From the NCBI GenBank assembly GCA_016744455.1, contig JADGEI010000002.1, forward strand, positions 62,001 through 126,000: a stretch of DNA of 64,000 nucleotides, given 5' to 3'. The DNA is from Alcanivoracaceae bacterium (GTDB taxonomy: Bacteria > Pseudomonadota > Gammaproteobacteria > Xanthomonadales > Marinicellaceae). Under the pieces are notes generated by a model. It saw only the letters and a list, made by a program, of their open reading frames with translations. It was not told where the DNA came from and searched no databases. A program made the translations under genes and the position numbers. Every line of letters starts with the position of its first letter. The stretch's first letter is position 1. Of the stretch, positions 1-9,005 are shown piece after piece.

Positions 1-137
1 TGTTCCATACCTAATAACATTTCGTGGTGAACAGTTTCTTTGTTGCTTGCATGGTTAACAAATAAACGAGGTAAATAAAAAATACATGCAAACCACGAAA
101 TAACAAAAAACAAATGAAATGTTTTAACCCAAAGCAT
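1..137 (-). CDS. hemJ: HemJ protoporphyrinogen IX oxidase, N-terminal part (cut by window edge)
   Basis: Reading the minus strand from an ATG at 137 gives 45 residues beginning MLWVKTFHLFFVISWFACIF and running off the window. This matches the N-terminus of the HemJ/UPF0093 membrane family, which oxidises protoporphyrinogen IX in haem synthesis: a first membrane helix carrying the conserved His, then the YLPRLFVNHA segment. It is divergent from the DUF6776-bactofilin-erpA genes, an arrangement I recall from other gammaproteobacteria. The family call is firm for so short a piece because the motif is distinctive. The start is the first ATG in frame; no strong ribosome binding site is visible. 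Confidence 0.85.
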   Translation of the reverse strand, partial: MLWVKTFHLFFVISWFACIFYLPRLFVNHASNKETVHHEMLLGME

Positions 138-191
138 ATAACTATCCAAAACAGTAAAGTGTTATTCTACTCTAAGTTATCAATGAAGTGT

Positions 192-197
192 TATAAT
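192..197 (+). promoter_or_regulatory. Candidate -10 box for the DUF6776-bactofilin-erpA operon
   Basis: A perfect TATAAT lies 28 bases before the GTG start at 226, in the gap divergent from hemJ. No clear -35 box is seen at 16-18 bases upstream, so this is a weak call based on the -10 hexamer alone. Confidence 0.35.
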
Positions 198-225
198 CCA
201 ACATCTTTTAACCAGTAGATAAGTT

Positions 226-939
226 GTGAGCATAGATTTTCCAAAATATTCCATACAAGAAGTCTCCGGAACAAATAAAAAATTTACCAACAAGGTGTTT
301 TTTAGTTCTGTGGTTATTAGTTTTGCTTTAGGTCTTCTAATAAGTAACGTGTATTCAAAACATAATAATACGACCCTTCAAAAGAGAAATGTATTTTTAG
401 AAGATTCTTCACGTAAAAATAGCATTGTTATAACTCAATTAAAAGCAGAAAAAAACATTTTAGAAACAGATCAAAAAATAAAAAAACAGGCCGTCTTACA
501 CTTACAACAAGAATACAAAAATTTATTAAATGACACAAATAATTTAAAAGCAGAAGTCGCTTTCTATGAAAAGCTTTTAAGCCCAAATAAAATAAAAAAA
601 GGACTTCGAATTTTTTCTACACAAATAGAAATACAAGAAGAAAACAATTTCGTGATTAAGTTTACCCTAGTACAAAAAATAGAAAAGGCCCAGGAAATTT
701 CGGGTAAATTTACTGTTCATATAGAAGGCACACAAGACGGTCAACCAAAAAAACTACAAGCAAATATCAATAAGGAATCTAACTATAAGTTTAAGTATTA
801 TCAAAACATCTCTTTAAACTATTTGCTTCCAAAGGGTTTCAATGCTGAACAACTGGTAGTAAAATTATTCCCCAAAAACAAAAAAGCCAAACCAGTTGAA
901 TTTTCAAAAAAATGGCAAATCGAAAATAAAGAGAGGTAA
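226..939 (+). CDS. DUF6776 family membrane-anchored coiled-coil protein
   Basis: A 237-residue protein starting at GTG. Residues about 23-44 form one membrane helix (FFSSVVISFALGLLISNVYS). Residues about 46-115 are a Lys/Glu/Gln/Leu-rich coiled coil, and about 125-230 look like a beta-rich periplasmic domain. Architecture, length and position directly before a bactofilin gene and erpA match the DUF6776 family found in the same place in Pseudomonas. Function is unknown; the context suggests an inner-membrane partner of the bactofilin cytoskeleton (inference). Its stop precedes the bactofilin ATG by 4 bases, and the Shine-Dalgarno GAGAGG of the next gene lies inside its last codons, so the two are probably co-translated. 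Confidence 0.75.
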   Translation: MSIDFPKYSIQEVSGTNKKFTNKVFFSSVVISFALGLLISNVYSKHNNTTLQKRNVFLEDSSRKNSIVITQLKAEKNILETDQKIKKQAVLHLQQEYKNLLNDTNNLKAEVAFYEKLLSPNKIKKGLRIFSTQIEIQEENNFVIKFTLVQKIEKAQEISGKFTVHIEGTQDGQPKKLQANINKESNYKFKYYQNISLNYLLPKGFNAEQLVVKLFPKNKKAKPVEFSKKWQIENKER

Positions 940-943
940 ACAA

Positions 944-1369
944 ATGTTCAATAAAGAAAATAACTCAACATCAGTATCCACAGGAACAACGACTACCAAG
1001 CATGATACCTTGTTAGGAAAAAGCACAAAGATAAATGGTGACATAAGCTTTAATGGAACGTTACACCTAGATGGTTGTATCAATGGTAGTATAATAAGTG
1101 GTCAGGCCGATGATATTTTAAGGGTGAGTGAAAGCGGCACCATCGAAGGAAAAGTAGAAGTGGCCAATATCATTATTAATGGTAAAGTTAAAGGCGATAT
1201 TACAGCTAGCGGAAAGATTGAAGTATTAGCCAAGGCAAGTATTGAAGGCAATGTTTTTTACACCAATATTGAAATGGAAACAGGTTCTAAAATCAATGGC
1301 CAACTAATTTATCAAGATGATAAAAAGCCGAAAAACATCTCAAAAATTGACGACAAAAAAGCCAAATAA
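944..1369 (+). CDS. Bactofilin (polymer-forming cytoskeletal protein)
   Basis: A 141-residue protein. The ATG at 944 is chosen over an upstream in-frame ATG at 896 because GAGAGG precedes it at good spacing and the upstream start would overlap DUF6776. Residues about 25-120 carry the regular hydrophobic/Gly beta-helix repeats of bactofilins ([20 protein letters not shown], then [18 protein letters not shown]), flanked by short disordered ends rich in Thr/Ser and Lys. Bactofilins polymerise without nucleotide and scaffold envelope enzymes. The gene lies between a membrane coiled-coil protein and erpA in a tight operon. Confidence 0.9.
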   Translation: MFNKENNSTSVSTGTTTTKHDTLLGKSTKINGDISFNGTLHLDGCINGSIISGQADDILRVSESGTIEGKVEVANIIINGKVKGDITASGKIEVLAKASIEGNVFYTNIEMETGSKINGQLIYQDDKKPKNISKIDDKKAK

Positions 1370-1371
1370 AC

Positions 1372-1704
1372 ATGCAAGAGAATATCACTTTATCTGACTC
1401 TGCAGCCAATAAAGTTAGAGAACTAGTTCTTGAAGAACAAAACCCGGACCTGAAATTACGTGTGTATATCATTGGTGGAGGTTGTTCTGGTTTTCAATAT
1501 GGTTTTGCTTTTGAAGAAGAATCAGAAGATGGCGACTTTATTGTAGATAATGAAGGCGTTGAAATGATGATTGACCCAATGAGCTACCCTTATTTGATAA
1601 ATTCAGTTGTTGACTATAAAGAAGACTTACAAGGTTCACGGTTTGTCATTGAGAACCCCAATGCAAAAACAACGTGTGGATGTGGGAGTTCATTCTCGAT
1701 ATGA
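1372..1704 (+). CDS. erpA: ErpA, A-type iron-sulfur cluster carrier
   Basis: A 110-residue HesB/IscA-family protein. The three cluster-binding cysteines are present: one in [11 protein letters not shown] and two in the C-terminal TTCGCGSS motif. ErpA passes Fe-S clusters to essential apo-proteins, including enzymes of isoprenoid synthesis. It starts 2 bases after the bactofilin stop, and its stop codon overlaps the nudC start (ATGA). ErpA is preferred over IscA because no isc genes are nearby and the DUF6776-bactofilin-erpA order is the usual one. Confidence 0.93.
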   Translation: MQENITLSDSAANKVRELVLEEQNPDLKLRVYIIGGGCSGFQYGFAFEEESEDGDFIVDNEGVEMMIDPMSYPYLINSVVDYKEDLQGSRFVIENPNAKTTCGCGSSFSI

Positions 1705-2591
1705 GTAAAGTTGATAAAAACATATTTTTTGGGGCTCAGAAACTAGATAGAGCATCACATTTGCGGGAAAGAACTGCAGAACTCGCTGGTATGCAAGAAA
1801 AACATGATTGTAAATACATCCCAGTTTATCATGGCCGGCATATCTACATGAATCAACACAGTAGCTTTTATCGCCGAAGCAAACCATTTGAATGCGAATC
1901 CCAATGCTTTTTAGGTTTAGTGGGTAATCAAATGTGGTATTCTTGCCCGTTAGATGATGAACAAGCCAAAAAACTTGAAAAAGAAGTAGGCAAACAGTTC
2001 TCTTCATTAAGACGTTATGCTTTAAAACTTGATGATGAATTGGCTCATATTGCCCTGTATTCTCGAGGGCTGGATTTATGGCAACGCAATCGAAGATTTT
2101 GCCCAAAGTGTGGCACTAAAAATAGACTAAGTTGGGCTGGCCATCGGTTGTTGTGTGAAAACAATCATGAACAATTTCCACACATTGAGCCTGCAATTAT
2201 TGTTTTAGTAACCCATGGGAACAAGTGTTTATTGGGTAGAAAAGCAGAGTGGCCTACTTACGCTTATTCGACCCTAGCTGGCTTTGTTGAACCCGGTGAA
2301 ACCATCGAAGAAGCCGTAAAACGTGAAGTTGAAGAAGAATCAAATATTCGAACACATAATATTCAGTATTTTGGTTCACAACCCTGGCCTTTTCCTGCAG
2401 CTTTAATGTTGGCATTTATTGCTGAAGCAGAAAACGAAGACATTAAAGTCAATGATGAAATGGAAGACGTTCAATGGTTTACTCGAAAACAACTCAAAGA
2501 AATGCTTAAAGAGGGTTATGTCACAATTTCCCCTCGTTATACGGTGGCACACAACCTTATTGTCGGCTGGCTAGAAGAGCAAGATGCCTGA
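1701..2591 (+). CDS. nudC: NudC, NADH pyrophosphatase / RNA decapping Nudix hydrolase
   Basis: A 296-residue protein; the ATG at 1701 overlaps the erpA stop and fits the family length. It contains a zinc ribbon (CPKCG at about 142-146), the Nudix box [20 protein letters not shown] and the NudC signature SQPWPFP. NudC hydrolyses NAD(H) and removes the NAD cap from RNA. The fourth zinc ligand is unusual: instead of the second CxxC of E. coli NudC the sequence reads CENNH, so His may replace Cys. It overlaps mutM by 8 bases, implying translational coupling. Confidence 0.92.
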   Translation: MSKVDKNIFFGAQKLDRASHLRERTAELAGMQEKHDCKYIPVYHGRHIYMNQHSSFYRRSKPFECESQCFLGLVGNQMWYSCPLDDEQAKKLEKEVGKQFSSLRRYALKLDDELAHIALYSRGLDLWQRNRRFCPKCGTKNRLSWAGHRLLCENNHEQFPHIEPAIIVLVTHGNKCLLGRKAEWPTYAYSTLAGFVEPGETIEEAVKREVEEESNIRTHNIQYFGSQPWPFPAALMLAFIAEAENEDIKVNDEMEDVQWFTRKQLKEMLKEGYVTISPRYTVAHNLIVGWLEEQDA

Positions 2592-3399
2592 ACTGCCAGA
2601 GGTAGAAACAACCGTTAACGGTATAAAGCCTTGGTTAGAAAATAAAAGAATAAAGAAAATAAATATCTATAACAGCTCTCTTAGGTGGAAAATTCCCGAT
2701 GATTTAGCTAAAAAATATTTAGCAGAAAAAATTAAATCGATTACTCGGAGAGCTAAGTACATAATAATCCAATTAGAATCTCAAGCATCTATTCTAATTC
2801 ATTTGGGAATGTCGGGCTCTCTAACTATTGTCACAGGCTCTAGACAAAGAGCAAAACATGACCACTTTGAAATGATTTTAGCAGATAATACAATTCTACG
2901 TTACAACGACCCTCGCCGTTTTGGTTGTGTGTTAGATTCACAAGACTATTTGAACCACAAATTAATAAAAAACCTTGGTCCAGAGCCTTTATCAGATGAT
3001 TTTAATGGGGGCGTTTTAAAAGAAAAGGCAAAGAACAAAACACAACCAATAAAAAACTTCATTATGGATGCGAAAATTGTTGTTGGTGTAGGCAATATTT
3101 ATGCCAGCGAAGTGCTATTTTTAGCCGGGATTAACCCCAATAAACCGGCAGGGAAAATAAGCTTAAATAAATATGTTATTATCGCTGAGCAAATCAAACA
3201 GGTTTTATCTGAAGCCATTAAAGCTGGTGGTACAACATTAAACGACTTTGTTAATGCAGATGGTAAGCCTGGCTATTTTTCTCAGCAATTAAACGTCTAT
3301 GGTCGAACTAAGCTTCCTTGCGTCAATTGTGATAATATTATTAAGCAAAAAAAAATAGGTCAACGAAGTACATTTTACTGTACTAATTGCCAAAGATAA
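2584..3399 (+). CDS. mutM: MutM, formamidopyrimidine-DNA glycosylase (Fpg)
   Basis: A 271-residue protein beginning MPELPEVET; the Pro after Met is the catalytic nucleophile and Glu at position 3 is also catalytic. HLGMSGSL contains the catalytic-loop Lys/His region. The C-terminus has the zinc finger CVNC...CTNC that inserts into damaged DNA. It removes 8-oxoguanine and formamidopyrimidines and nicks at abasic sites. It is the last gene of the erpA-nudC-mutM series and converges on the ntrY-like gene. Confidence 0.96.
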   Translation: MPELPEVETTVNGIKPWLENKRIKKINIYNSSLRWKIPDDLAKKYLAEKIKSITRRAKYIIIQLESQASILIHLGMSGSLTIVTGSRQRAKHDHFEMILADNTILRYNDPRRFGCVLDSQDYLNHKLIKNLGPEPLSDDFNGGVLKEKAKNKTQPIKNFIMDAKIVVGVGNIYASEVLFLAGINPNKPAGKISLNKYVIIAEQIKQVLSEAIKAGGTTLNDFVNADGKPGYFSQQLNVYGRTKLPCVNCDNIIKQKKIGQRSTFYCTNCQR

Positions 3400-3421
3400 T
3401 AAATCAAATTTTTTATAAAAG

Positions 3422-3437
3422 CGGCCTTTGTTGGCCG
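3422..3437. terminator. Hairpin between convergent mutM and ntrY-like genes
   Basis: A perfect 5-bp GC-rich stem CGGCC/GGCCG with loop TTTGTT sits in the 41-base gap between the two stop codons. T-rich sequence follows on the plus strand (CTATTTTTG) and TTTT on the minus strand. It is short but well placed to serve both genes. Confidence 0.5.
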
Positions 3438-3440
3438 TGT

Positions 3441-5621
3441 CTATTTTTGATAGATTGGTAAGTTCACTTCTATAATAGCACCACTATCATTATAAGCCAT
3501 AATACTGCCACCGTGCTCTTCAACAATTTTTTTAACGATAGCAAGGCCTAGTCCTGACCCTGTTTTTTTCGTTGTTTCATAGGGTTCAAAAATATGCTCT
3601 AAAATATCTGTCTTAAATCCAGGGCCATTATCGCTAAATTTAAGAGTAAGTTGATTAGATGATTTTTCACAAACAAATGTTTCAATGTGAATTTTTAGCG
3701 CATTACCAACTGCACTTTCAGAAGAGTTTTTAATAAGATTAGTTAGCAATTGAGAAAAACGAACTTTGTCAATAAATAAAATGGGTTCAGGATCTATAAA
3801 ATCCAATTTAAAGTTAATCCCCGCGTGAGACATATAATAAAGATCAACAGCTTCTTTTATGAGTTGGTTTAACCCTCGAGGTTCTCGTTTCAATTCTGGT
3901 GCTTTAGCATAATCTGAAAAGGCATTAACTAAAGTTTTTAAATTATCCACTTGAGAAACAATGGTTTGTGTGGCCCGATCTAAAACGTCCTTATCTTCTT
4001 CAGGTAACTTGCTTAAGAAGCGTAATCGTAATCGTTCTGCAGATAATTGAATAGGGGTTAGAGGGTTTTTAACTTCATGTGCCAATCTTCTGGCTACTTC
4101 AGACCACGCGGCATCTCGTTGAGCTTGATTAATAATAGTTTGGTCATCAAATATCACAACCATGCCGCCATCATTTTGCTTATTATCCGGAATCCTACTG
4201 CCCCGAACTACAAGTATTTTTCTTAACTCTTTTTCTGTAATTAGAGTTTCTTGTTGCCATGCTTCGTTATGATCATCAAGTTTGGTGATAATAAGCTCAA
4301 CTAATGGAGCTAGACCAGGATTTTGAAGACCAATATGTTGAATATTTTGATTGATAATATGCTTTTCAGTCAAGTTGAGAATTTTTATAGCTGCTGCATT
4401 AGCCATTTGCACTCTTTGGTCATTATCAATACTCAAAACACCACTTGATAAATGTGACAAAATATTCTCTAAATACCACTTTTGGCTTATAGCTTCCGAT
4501 TGAGCTCTATGTGCAAGCGCACTAGAAGAAGCCAGTTGTGAAGACATAGAATTGAATGACTTAACTAAAAACCCAATTTCATCATTGGATGTCACAGGAA
4601 TAGTTTGACCATAATCACCGTCTGTTATTCGTTCGGTTGCTTTAAACAATAAACGCAAAGGTGCTATGAATTTTTTTGATGCTGAAAAAGCCCATAATAA
4701 AGCCAATAACATAATAATCATTATGACAAGAGCTAAAATAATATTGTAAGAGTTTTTTAATTGTTCTCTCTGGTATTTTTGTTGGTTATAAAGAATAGCA
4801 GACTCCTCAATATTGTATGCTAAACCGCTATAATCTTTTTGTATTGAGAACAACCCTTGTAAATACCTATGATTTGAAGAAACTTTAAGCACATTTTTAA
4901 TTTTAACTAAAATTCTAATTTGTAGTTCATTGCTTGTTGGCTTGGTTTCAATCCGGGTAAAGTTATCCCCAGTTCTCAATGTCCTATAAGCTGCTTGTGG
5001 CGGCATGTCAGTTGTTAGGTCAATTAATTCATTACTAACTCTTTCTAATAAATTTTTACCCGTCGATATTAAACTTAAACTTGAAGCATTAGACTCATCT
5101 AAAAAACTTTCTAAGTAAATAGCTTGCCGATGATCATCAATCTCGGATAGTTTTTGTGCAATACCTTTGGTTTGGTCTAAAGCCTGTTTTGTTTGTACAT
5201 CGAGGAATATTTTTCCAAGTTTAAGAGAGTCGTTTAAGGCTTGATCTGTTTTAGTATCAAACCAGCTATCAATGTAATTATTGAGAAACTGTGTAGAGAA
5301 GAAATAGACGATTAGTATAGGTGGTAAAGACAAAGACACAAATATAGTAACCATTCGAGTTGTTAATTTAATCCCAGCCTCTTTATTTTTGTGTTTAAGA
5401 TAAAGCCAAACAAGACGTTGAATAATGATAATGGCTAATACGAAAACAGCTAAAATTGATGCGCCAAACAACCACAAATATATTCGATTAAACTGTTCAA
5501 CGCCATGAAGTGACTTCCCAAGAATAAACAAAGAAAATAGCAATATTGCAATTAAGGAAAAAACTATACTTTTTTTATTAATTATCTGTTTCAATTCTGA
5601 AGGACCTTTTGTTGGTGCCAT
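3441..5621 (-). CDS. ntrY: NtrY-like sensor histidine kinase
   Basis: A 726-residue membrane kinase. Two helices at about 19-38 and 49-70, a third at about 90-110 and another at about 290-312 enclose a periplasmic sensor region. Then come HAMP (about 313-367), PAS (about 385-490), HisKA with RRLAHEVKNPLTPIQL (phospho-His) and HATPase_c with a GSGLGLAIVKKIVEEHGGSI box. This layout and the HEVKNPLTPIQLSAERLR sequence are typical of NtrY, which senses nitrogen status or redox. It overlaps the upstream DUF4390 gene by 31 bases. The usual response regulator ntrX is absent: mutM converges immediately downstream, so the cognate regulator must be encoded elsewhere. Confidence 0.85.
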   Translation of the reverse strand: MAPTKGPSELKQIINKKSIVFSLIAILLFSLFILGKSLHGVEQFNRIYLWLFGASILAVFVLAIIIIQRLVWLYLKHKNKEAGIKLTTRMVTIFVSLSLPPILIVYFFSTQFLNNYIDSWFDTKTDQALNDSLKLGKIFLDVQTKQALDQTKGIAQKLSEIDDHRQAIYLESFLDESNASSLSLISTGKNLLERVSNELIDLTTDMPPQAAYRTLRTGDNFTRIETKPTSNELQIRILVKIKNVLKVSSNHRYLQGLFSIQKDYSGLAYNIEESAILYNQQKYQREQLKNSYNIILALVIMIIMLLALLWAFSASKKFIAPLRLLFKATERITDGDYGQTIPVTSNDEIGFLVKSFNSMSSQLASSSALAHRAQSEAISQKWYLENILSHLSSGVLSIDNDQRVQMANAAAIKILNLTEKHIINQNIQHIGLQNPGLAPLVELIITKLDDHNEAWQQETLITEKELRKILVVRGSRIPDNKQNDGGMVVIFDDQTIINQAQRDAAWSEVARRLAHEVKNPLTPIQLSAERLRLRFLSKLPEEDKDVLDRATQTIVSQVDNLKTLVNAFSDYAKAPELKREPRGLNQLIKEAVDLYYMSHAGINFKLDFIDPEPILFIDKVRFSQLLTNLIKNSSESAVGNALKIHIETFVCEKSSNQLTLKFSDNGPGFKTDILEHIFEPYETTKKTGSGLGLAIVKKIVEEHGGSIMAYNDSGAIIEVNLPIYQK

Positions 5622-6127
5622 GCAGTATTTATATCCCAGTTAGAATCAAATAAAACATTTATTTGCATGGCAACAGGTAACGCCCCTTTATCTAACATAA
5701 TACGTGATTTAACAAAGGTTTTTTGGTTAATGTTATCAGTAGTAAAATTAAAAACCATAAGCTTCTCAAAAGAGCTCCATAGTTGTTTATAGTCATTAAA
5801 GCCTAGTTGTTCCCCCGTATTCAAGTTTTTAACAATGTAGAGTTTTCCAAGCGTAAAAAAAGAAACTTCTAATACAATTTTTTTATTTGCTAGAGTCTTA
5901 TCAAACCACCAAGAATTGTTTTGATACAGTTGTGCTTTCGCTATGATTTGCACTCTAATACCATTATCAATGGCTTCTTTGACTTGATCAGACGTCCTGA
6001 ACTCAAGTTGTGGTTTGAGTGTAATCTGTTTCTTATCTTCAACTAGGTTTAATAAAATAATATGGTTTTCAGCAAAACATGCCTGAGTTAATATCATTAA
6101 TAAAAAAAGTAATCTGTATTTAATCAT
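5591..6127 (-). CDS. DUF4390 family secreted protein
   Basis: A 178-residue protein with a signal peptide (MIKYRLLFLLMILTQACFA) followed by a beta-rich domain containing the paired-Trp segment NNSWWFDKTLANKKI. DUF4390 proteins typically lie between rsmB and ntrY, as here. Function is unknown; co-occurrence suggests a periplasmic accessory of the NtrY kinase (inference). The start overlaps the rsmB stop by 8 bases and the end overlaps ntrY. Confidence 0.8.
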   Translation of the reverse strand: MIKYRLLFLLMILTQACFAENHIILLNLVEDKKQITLKPQLEFRTSDQVKEAIDNGIRVQIIAKAQLYQNNSWWFDKTLANKKIVLEVSFFTLGKLYIVKNLNTGEQLGFNDYKQLWSSFEKLMVFNFTTDNINQKTFVKSRIMLDKGALPVAMQINVLFDSNWDINTAWHQQKVLQN

Positions 6128-7361
6128 TCGATTTTGTTATTAAACAATAATAGAAACCATCCATATCTTCAGCACCAGTAAGTATTTGAATGCCATGTTG
6201 ACAGTTAATTGCAAAAGGGTATTTTAACTTGATTTCTTTAAACTCTGGGTGGCTTTTTAAAAATAACTGAATTTGTTCACTGTTTTCTTGCTGAAAAACT
6301 GAACAAGTTGCATATAAAAGCATTCCGTTTTCATTAAGTACTTCGGCAGCACTGTTTAATAACTTTTGTTGCGTTTGACAGATATCATCCAAATCTTTTT
6401 CAGTTCTTTGAAATTTAATATCAGGCTGGCGGCGTACAACACCAGAAGCACTACATGGAGCATCGAGTAAAACTTTGTTGTACTTAATTCCATCAAACCA
6501 ACTGCCTAGGTCTGTCGCATCAGCTGTAATAACATTTGCTTTGAGTTTTAAACGTGATAAGTTTTCATGGATTTTTTTAGCACGGTTTGGAAATAGTTCT
6601 AATGCATCAAGCTTAACCGAACCACCTAACTCTAATATATGACAAGTCTTACCGCCCGGAGCAGCGCACATATCGAGTATAAAGTCATCGGCACAAGGTT
6701 TAAGAATATGCGTAGCTAATTGGGCACTGGCATCTTGAACAGAGAAAAGCCCTGCAACAAAGTCATTGTTCTTCTTGATATCTTGAGGTTGAATTTTATA
6801 AGCATTGCTAATAGATGAATGAGGATTATCAAGAGTTATTGTACTATTGGCTCGAACCCAAAGAGGAGGCTTTTGATTGTTAGCTATTAATAGCTGTTGC
6901 CAATCTTCTGGCCAATCTTTTTTTAACTTTTCAATCCACCACAAAGGGTGTGAATATTGTGCCACCTCGTTTGATGCCTGCTCATTCGTTAAATCAACAG
7001 CTGTTCTTAAACATGCATTAATTAAACTTGATGCCCATGGTTTTTTTAGTTTTTTAGCCGTATTTATCGCCTCATTGACAATAACATGAGCAGGCTTGTT
7101 AAGGAATTTATATTCCGCCAGCGCAAGGCATAGAACCACTCTAACTAATTTATCTTTTGGCTTTTTATCAACACATTTTAACCACCAGTCTTCAAGCCAT
7201 TGATAATGACGAATGGTTTCATAGCAAATGGCTTTAACAGCCGATTTAAATTCAGGGGTATGACTTTTCAACAACCTTTGCTTAAACTGTTCTGTAAGAT
7301 TGCTTTGTTTAAAAACAACCTGATAGGCTATTTGTACTGCAACAACCCTTTGTTTACTCAT
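6120..7361 (-). CDS. rsmB: RsmB, 16S rRNA (cytosine-967-C5)-methyltransferase
   Basis: A 413-residue protein. The ATG at 7361 overlaps the fmt stop (ATGA) and is preferred to a TTG 9 bases upstream. The N-terminal NusB-like RNA-binding domain (about 1-130) is followed by a Rossmann methyltransferase domain with the SAM loop DMCAAPGGKT, the release cysteine in LLDAPCSASGVVRR, and the catalytic cysteine in YATCSVFQQEN. It methylates C967 of 16S rRNA. The fmt-rsmB order is the standard bacterial arrangement. Confidence 0.95.
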   Translation of the reverse strand: MSKQRVVAVQIAYQVVFKQSNLTEQFKQRLLKSHTPEFKSAVKAICYETIRHYQWLEDWWLKCVDKKPKDKLVRVVLCLALAEYKFLNKPAHVIVNEAINTAKKLKKPWASSLINACLRTAVDLTNEQASNEVAQYSHPLWWIEKLKKDWPEDWQQLLIANNQKPPLWVRANSTITLDNPHSSISNAYKIQPQDIKKNNDFVAGLFSVQDASAQLATHILKPCADDFILDMCAAPGGKTCHILELGGSVKLDALELFPNRAKKIHENLSRLKLKANVITADATDLGSWFDGIKYNKVLLDAPCSASGVVRRQPDIKFQRTEKDLDDICQTQQKLLNSAAEVLNENGMLLYATCSVFQQENSEQIQLFLKSHPEFKEIKLKYPFAINCQHGIQILTGAEDMDGFYYCLITKSND

Positions 7362-8278
7362 GTGTACCAATCACTTTTTGCTGACATAAATTGGTTAATA
7401 TCCATTCGTCTTTTACCCGCTTTTTGGATAGAAAGAATTTCAATCTGGCCTTTTTTACATTGCATTATTAACTGATTTTTATTTGCTTTAGCAATACTGC
7501 TAGCTTCTGCAACTGTTGTTCTATCAATAAGTTTTGCATGCCAAATTTTATATTTTTCACCTTTGATTTCTGCAACAATTCCAGGCCAAGGAATCAAGGC
7601 CCGAATTTTCTTATCTATATTATCGGCACTTTCTTGCCAACTTATAACAGATTCATCTTTTGTTAATTTATGAGCATAAGTAGCATTAGTGTTTTGTTGT
7701 TGCATTGGTGTAGGCAGTAAATTATTTTGTAACAGATCAATACACTCAATCAATGCACTCGCACCCATAATTGCTAATTTATTATGTAATTTTGAGGTGG
7801 TCTCATCATCCTCAATAGCACATTCATGTTGAATATATACAGGGCCTGTATCTAAGCCAGCTTCCATTTGCATTATGCCAACACCTGTAGACTTATCGCC
7901 AGCTAAAATGGCTCGATGAATGGGAGCTGCGCCACGCCAACGAGGTAAAAGAGAGGCATGAATATTCCAACAAGAAATGGTTGGAATATCTAAAACAATT
8001 TGAGGCAATATTAATCCATAGGCAACGACGATCATTAAGTCAGGTCTTAATGCTTTTAAATCGGCGATGTCATCTTCACCTTTAAGCGATTTTGGTTGAA
8101 AAACATCTATTGAGTTATCTAAGGCACATTGTTTGACTGGTGAATATTTTATTTTTCTACCACGACCCACGCCGCGATCTGGTTGAGTATATACTGCAAC
8201 AACATTGTGTTTGTGCTTTATTAATTGTAATAGCGGGGCAACAGAAAACTCTGGAGTTCCACAAAATACTATTCTCAT
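7358..8278 (-). CDS. fmt: Fmt, methionyl-tRNA formyltransferase
   Basis: A 306-residue protein with the N-terminal formyltransferase fold: the start [13 protein letters not shown], the basic insert GVGRGRK, and the catalytic motif [14 protein letters not shown]. The C-terminal OB-like tRNA-binding domain follows (about 205-306). It formylates initiator Met-tRNA using 10-formyl-tetrahydrofolate. Its ATG overlaps the tdk stop and its stop overlaps rsmB. The def gene that usually precedes fmt is replaced by tdk. Confidence 0.96.
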   Translation of the reverse strand: MRIVFCGTPEFSVAPLLQLIKHKHNVVAVYTQPDRGVGRGRKIKYSPVKQCALDNSIDVFQPKSLKGEDDIADLKALRPDLMIVVAYGLILPQIVLDIPTISCWNIHASLLPRWRGAAPIHRAILAGDKSTGVGIMQMEAGLDTGPVYIQHECAIEDDETTSKLHNKLAIMGASALIECIDLLQNNLLPTPMQQQNTNATYAHKLTKDESVISWQESADNIDKKIRALIPWPGIVAEIKGEKYKIWHAKLIDRTTVAEASSIAKANKNQLIMQCKKGQIEILSIQKAGKRRMDINQFMSAKSDWYT

Positions 8279-8907
8279 GATTTGTTCTCAACTATTGGTA
8301 AGGATAATTGAATGGACTCAATAGTCCCTTCATTATAAAAAATCCGTTTATACTCGGCTCGCGATACTGAAATATACCTATCATTTCCACCGATTTCAAC
8401 TTGCGCTCCTGATTTGACCGCTCGACCATTTTCATCTACCCTTACCACCATAATAGCTTTGCTGCCAGAATGACAGATGGTCTTAAGTTCTTTTAAATGA
8501 TCTGCCCAAGCCAACAAATATTGACTACCAGTAAACAGTTCGCCTTGAAAATCTGTTCTTAATCCGTAGGCAAGCACGGGGATATTGAGTTGGTCAACAA
8601 CCTCGGTTAATTGATACACTTGGTCCTTGCTTAAAAACTGAGCCTCATCAACTAATACACAATGAATTTCTTGCTCTTGTAGGTATTTAGTGACTAAGGC
8701 AGTTAAGTTTTCTTTTCCAGAAAAAATAATTGATGGTGAATCTATACCTATTCTTGATTTGACCTTACCTACACCAAAACGGTTATCCAAAGCCGGCGAT
8801 AAAATCAAGGTGTTCATACCACGTTCGCGGTAGTTATAGCTAGATTGCAATAAATGCGTAGTTTTACCTGCATTCATTGCTGAATAATAAAAATACAATT
8901 TTGCCAT
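8275..8907 (-). CDS. tdk: Tdk, type II thymidine kinase lacking most zinc ligands
   Basis: A 210-residue protein close to E. coli Tdk: P-loop region [20 protein letters not shown], the DEAQFL motif, and the lasso segment [17 protein letters not shown]. It phosphorylates thymidine in the salvage pathway. The E. coli enzyme has a structural zinc held by two Cys in ICFC and by Cys and His in the SVCRKHY segment. Here these read ICHS and SVSRAEY, so three of four ligands are lost while the fold is otherwise conserved. It heads the tdk-fmt-rsmB-DUF4390-ntrY run; a TAAAAT box lies about 23 bases before the ATG. Confidence 0.93.
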   Translation of the reverse strand: MAKLYFYYSAMNAGKTTHLLQSSYNYRERGMNTLILSPALDNRFGVGKVKSRIGIDSPSIIFSGKENLTALVTKYLQEQEIHCVLVDEAQFLSKDQVYQLTEVVDQLNIPVLAYGLRTDFQGELFTGSQYLLAWADHLKELKTICHSGSKAIMVVRVDENGRAVKSGAQVEIGGNDRYISVSRAEYKRIFYNEGTIESIQLSLPIVENKS

Positions 8908-8949
8908 TTAATCTTTGTAAAAAGTAGAAGTTGTATTTTAACAGTTTTG

Positions 8950-8998
8950 AACTAATCCCGATATAGAAAAAACAGGCAATAATGTATCGGGATTAGTT
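8950..8998. repeat. Perfect 14-bp inverted repeat between the DUF3011 gene and tdk
   Basis: AACTAATCCCGATA at 8950-8963 is exactly mirrored by TATCGGGATTAGTT at 8985-8998, with a 21-base AT-rich spacer. It starts 7 bases past the stop of the DUF3011 gene and lies 40-90 bases before tdk. It may be that gene's terminator, although there is no T-run on the minus strand, or an operator upstream of tdk. Confidence 0.6.
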
Positions 8999-9005
8999 TA
9001 TCGTG

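Noticed and set aside
1690..2106. Minus-strand 138-residue open frame over nudC.
   Set aside because: It overlaps a fully convincing nudC gene and has no homology-like features.
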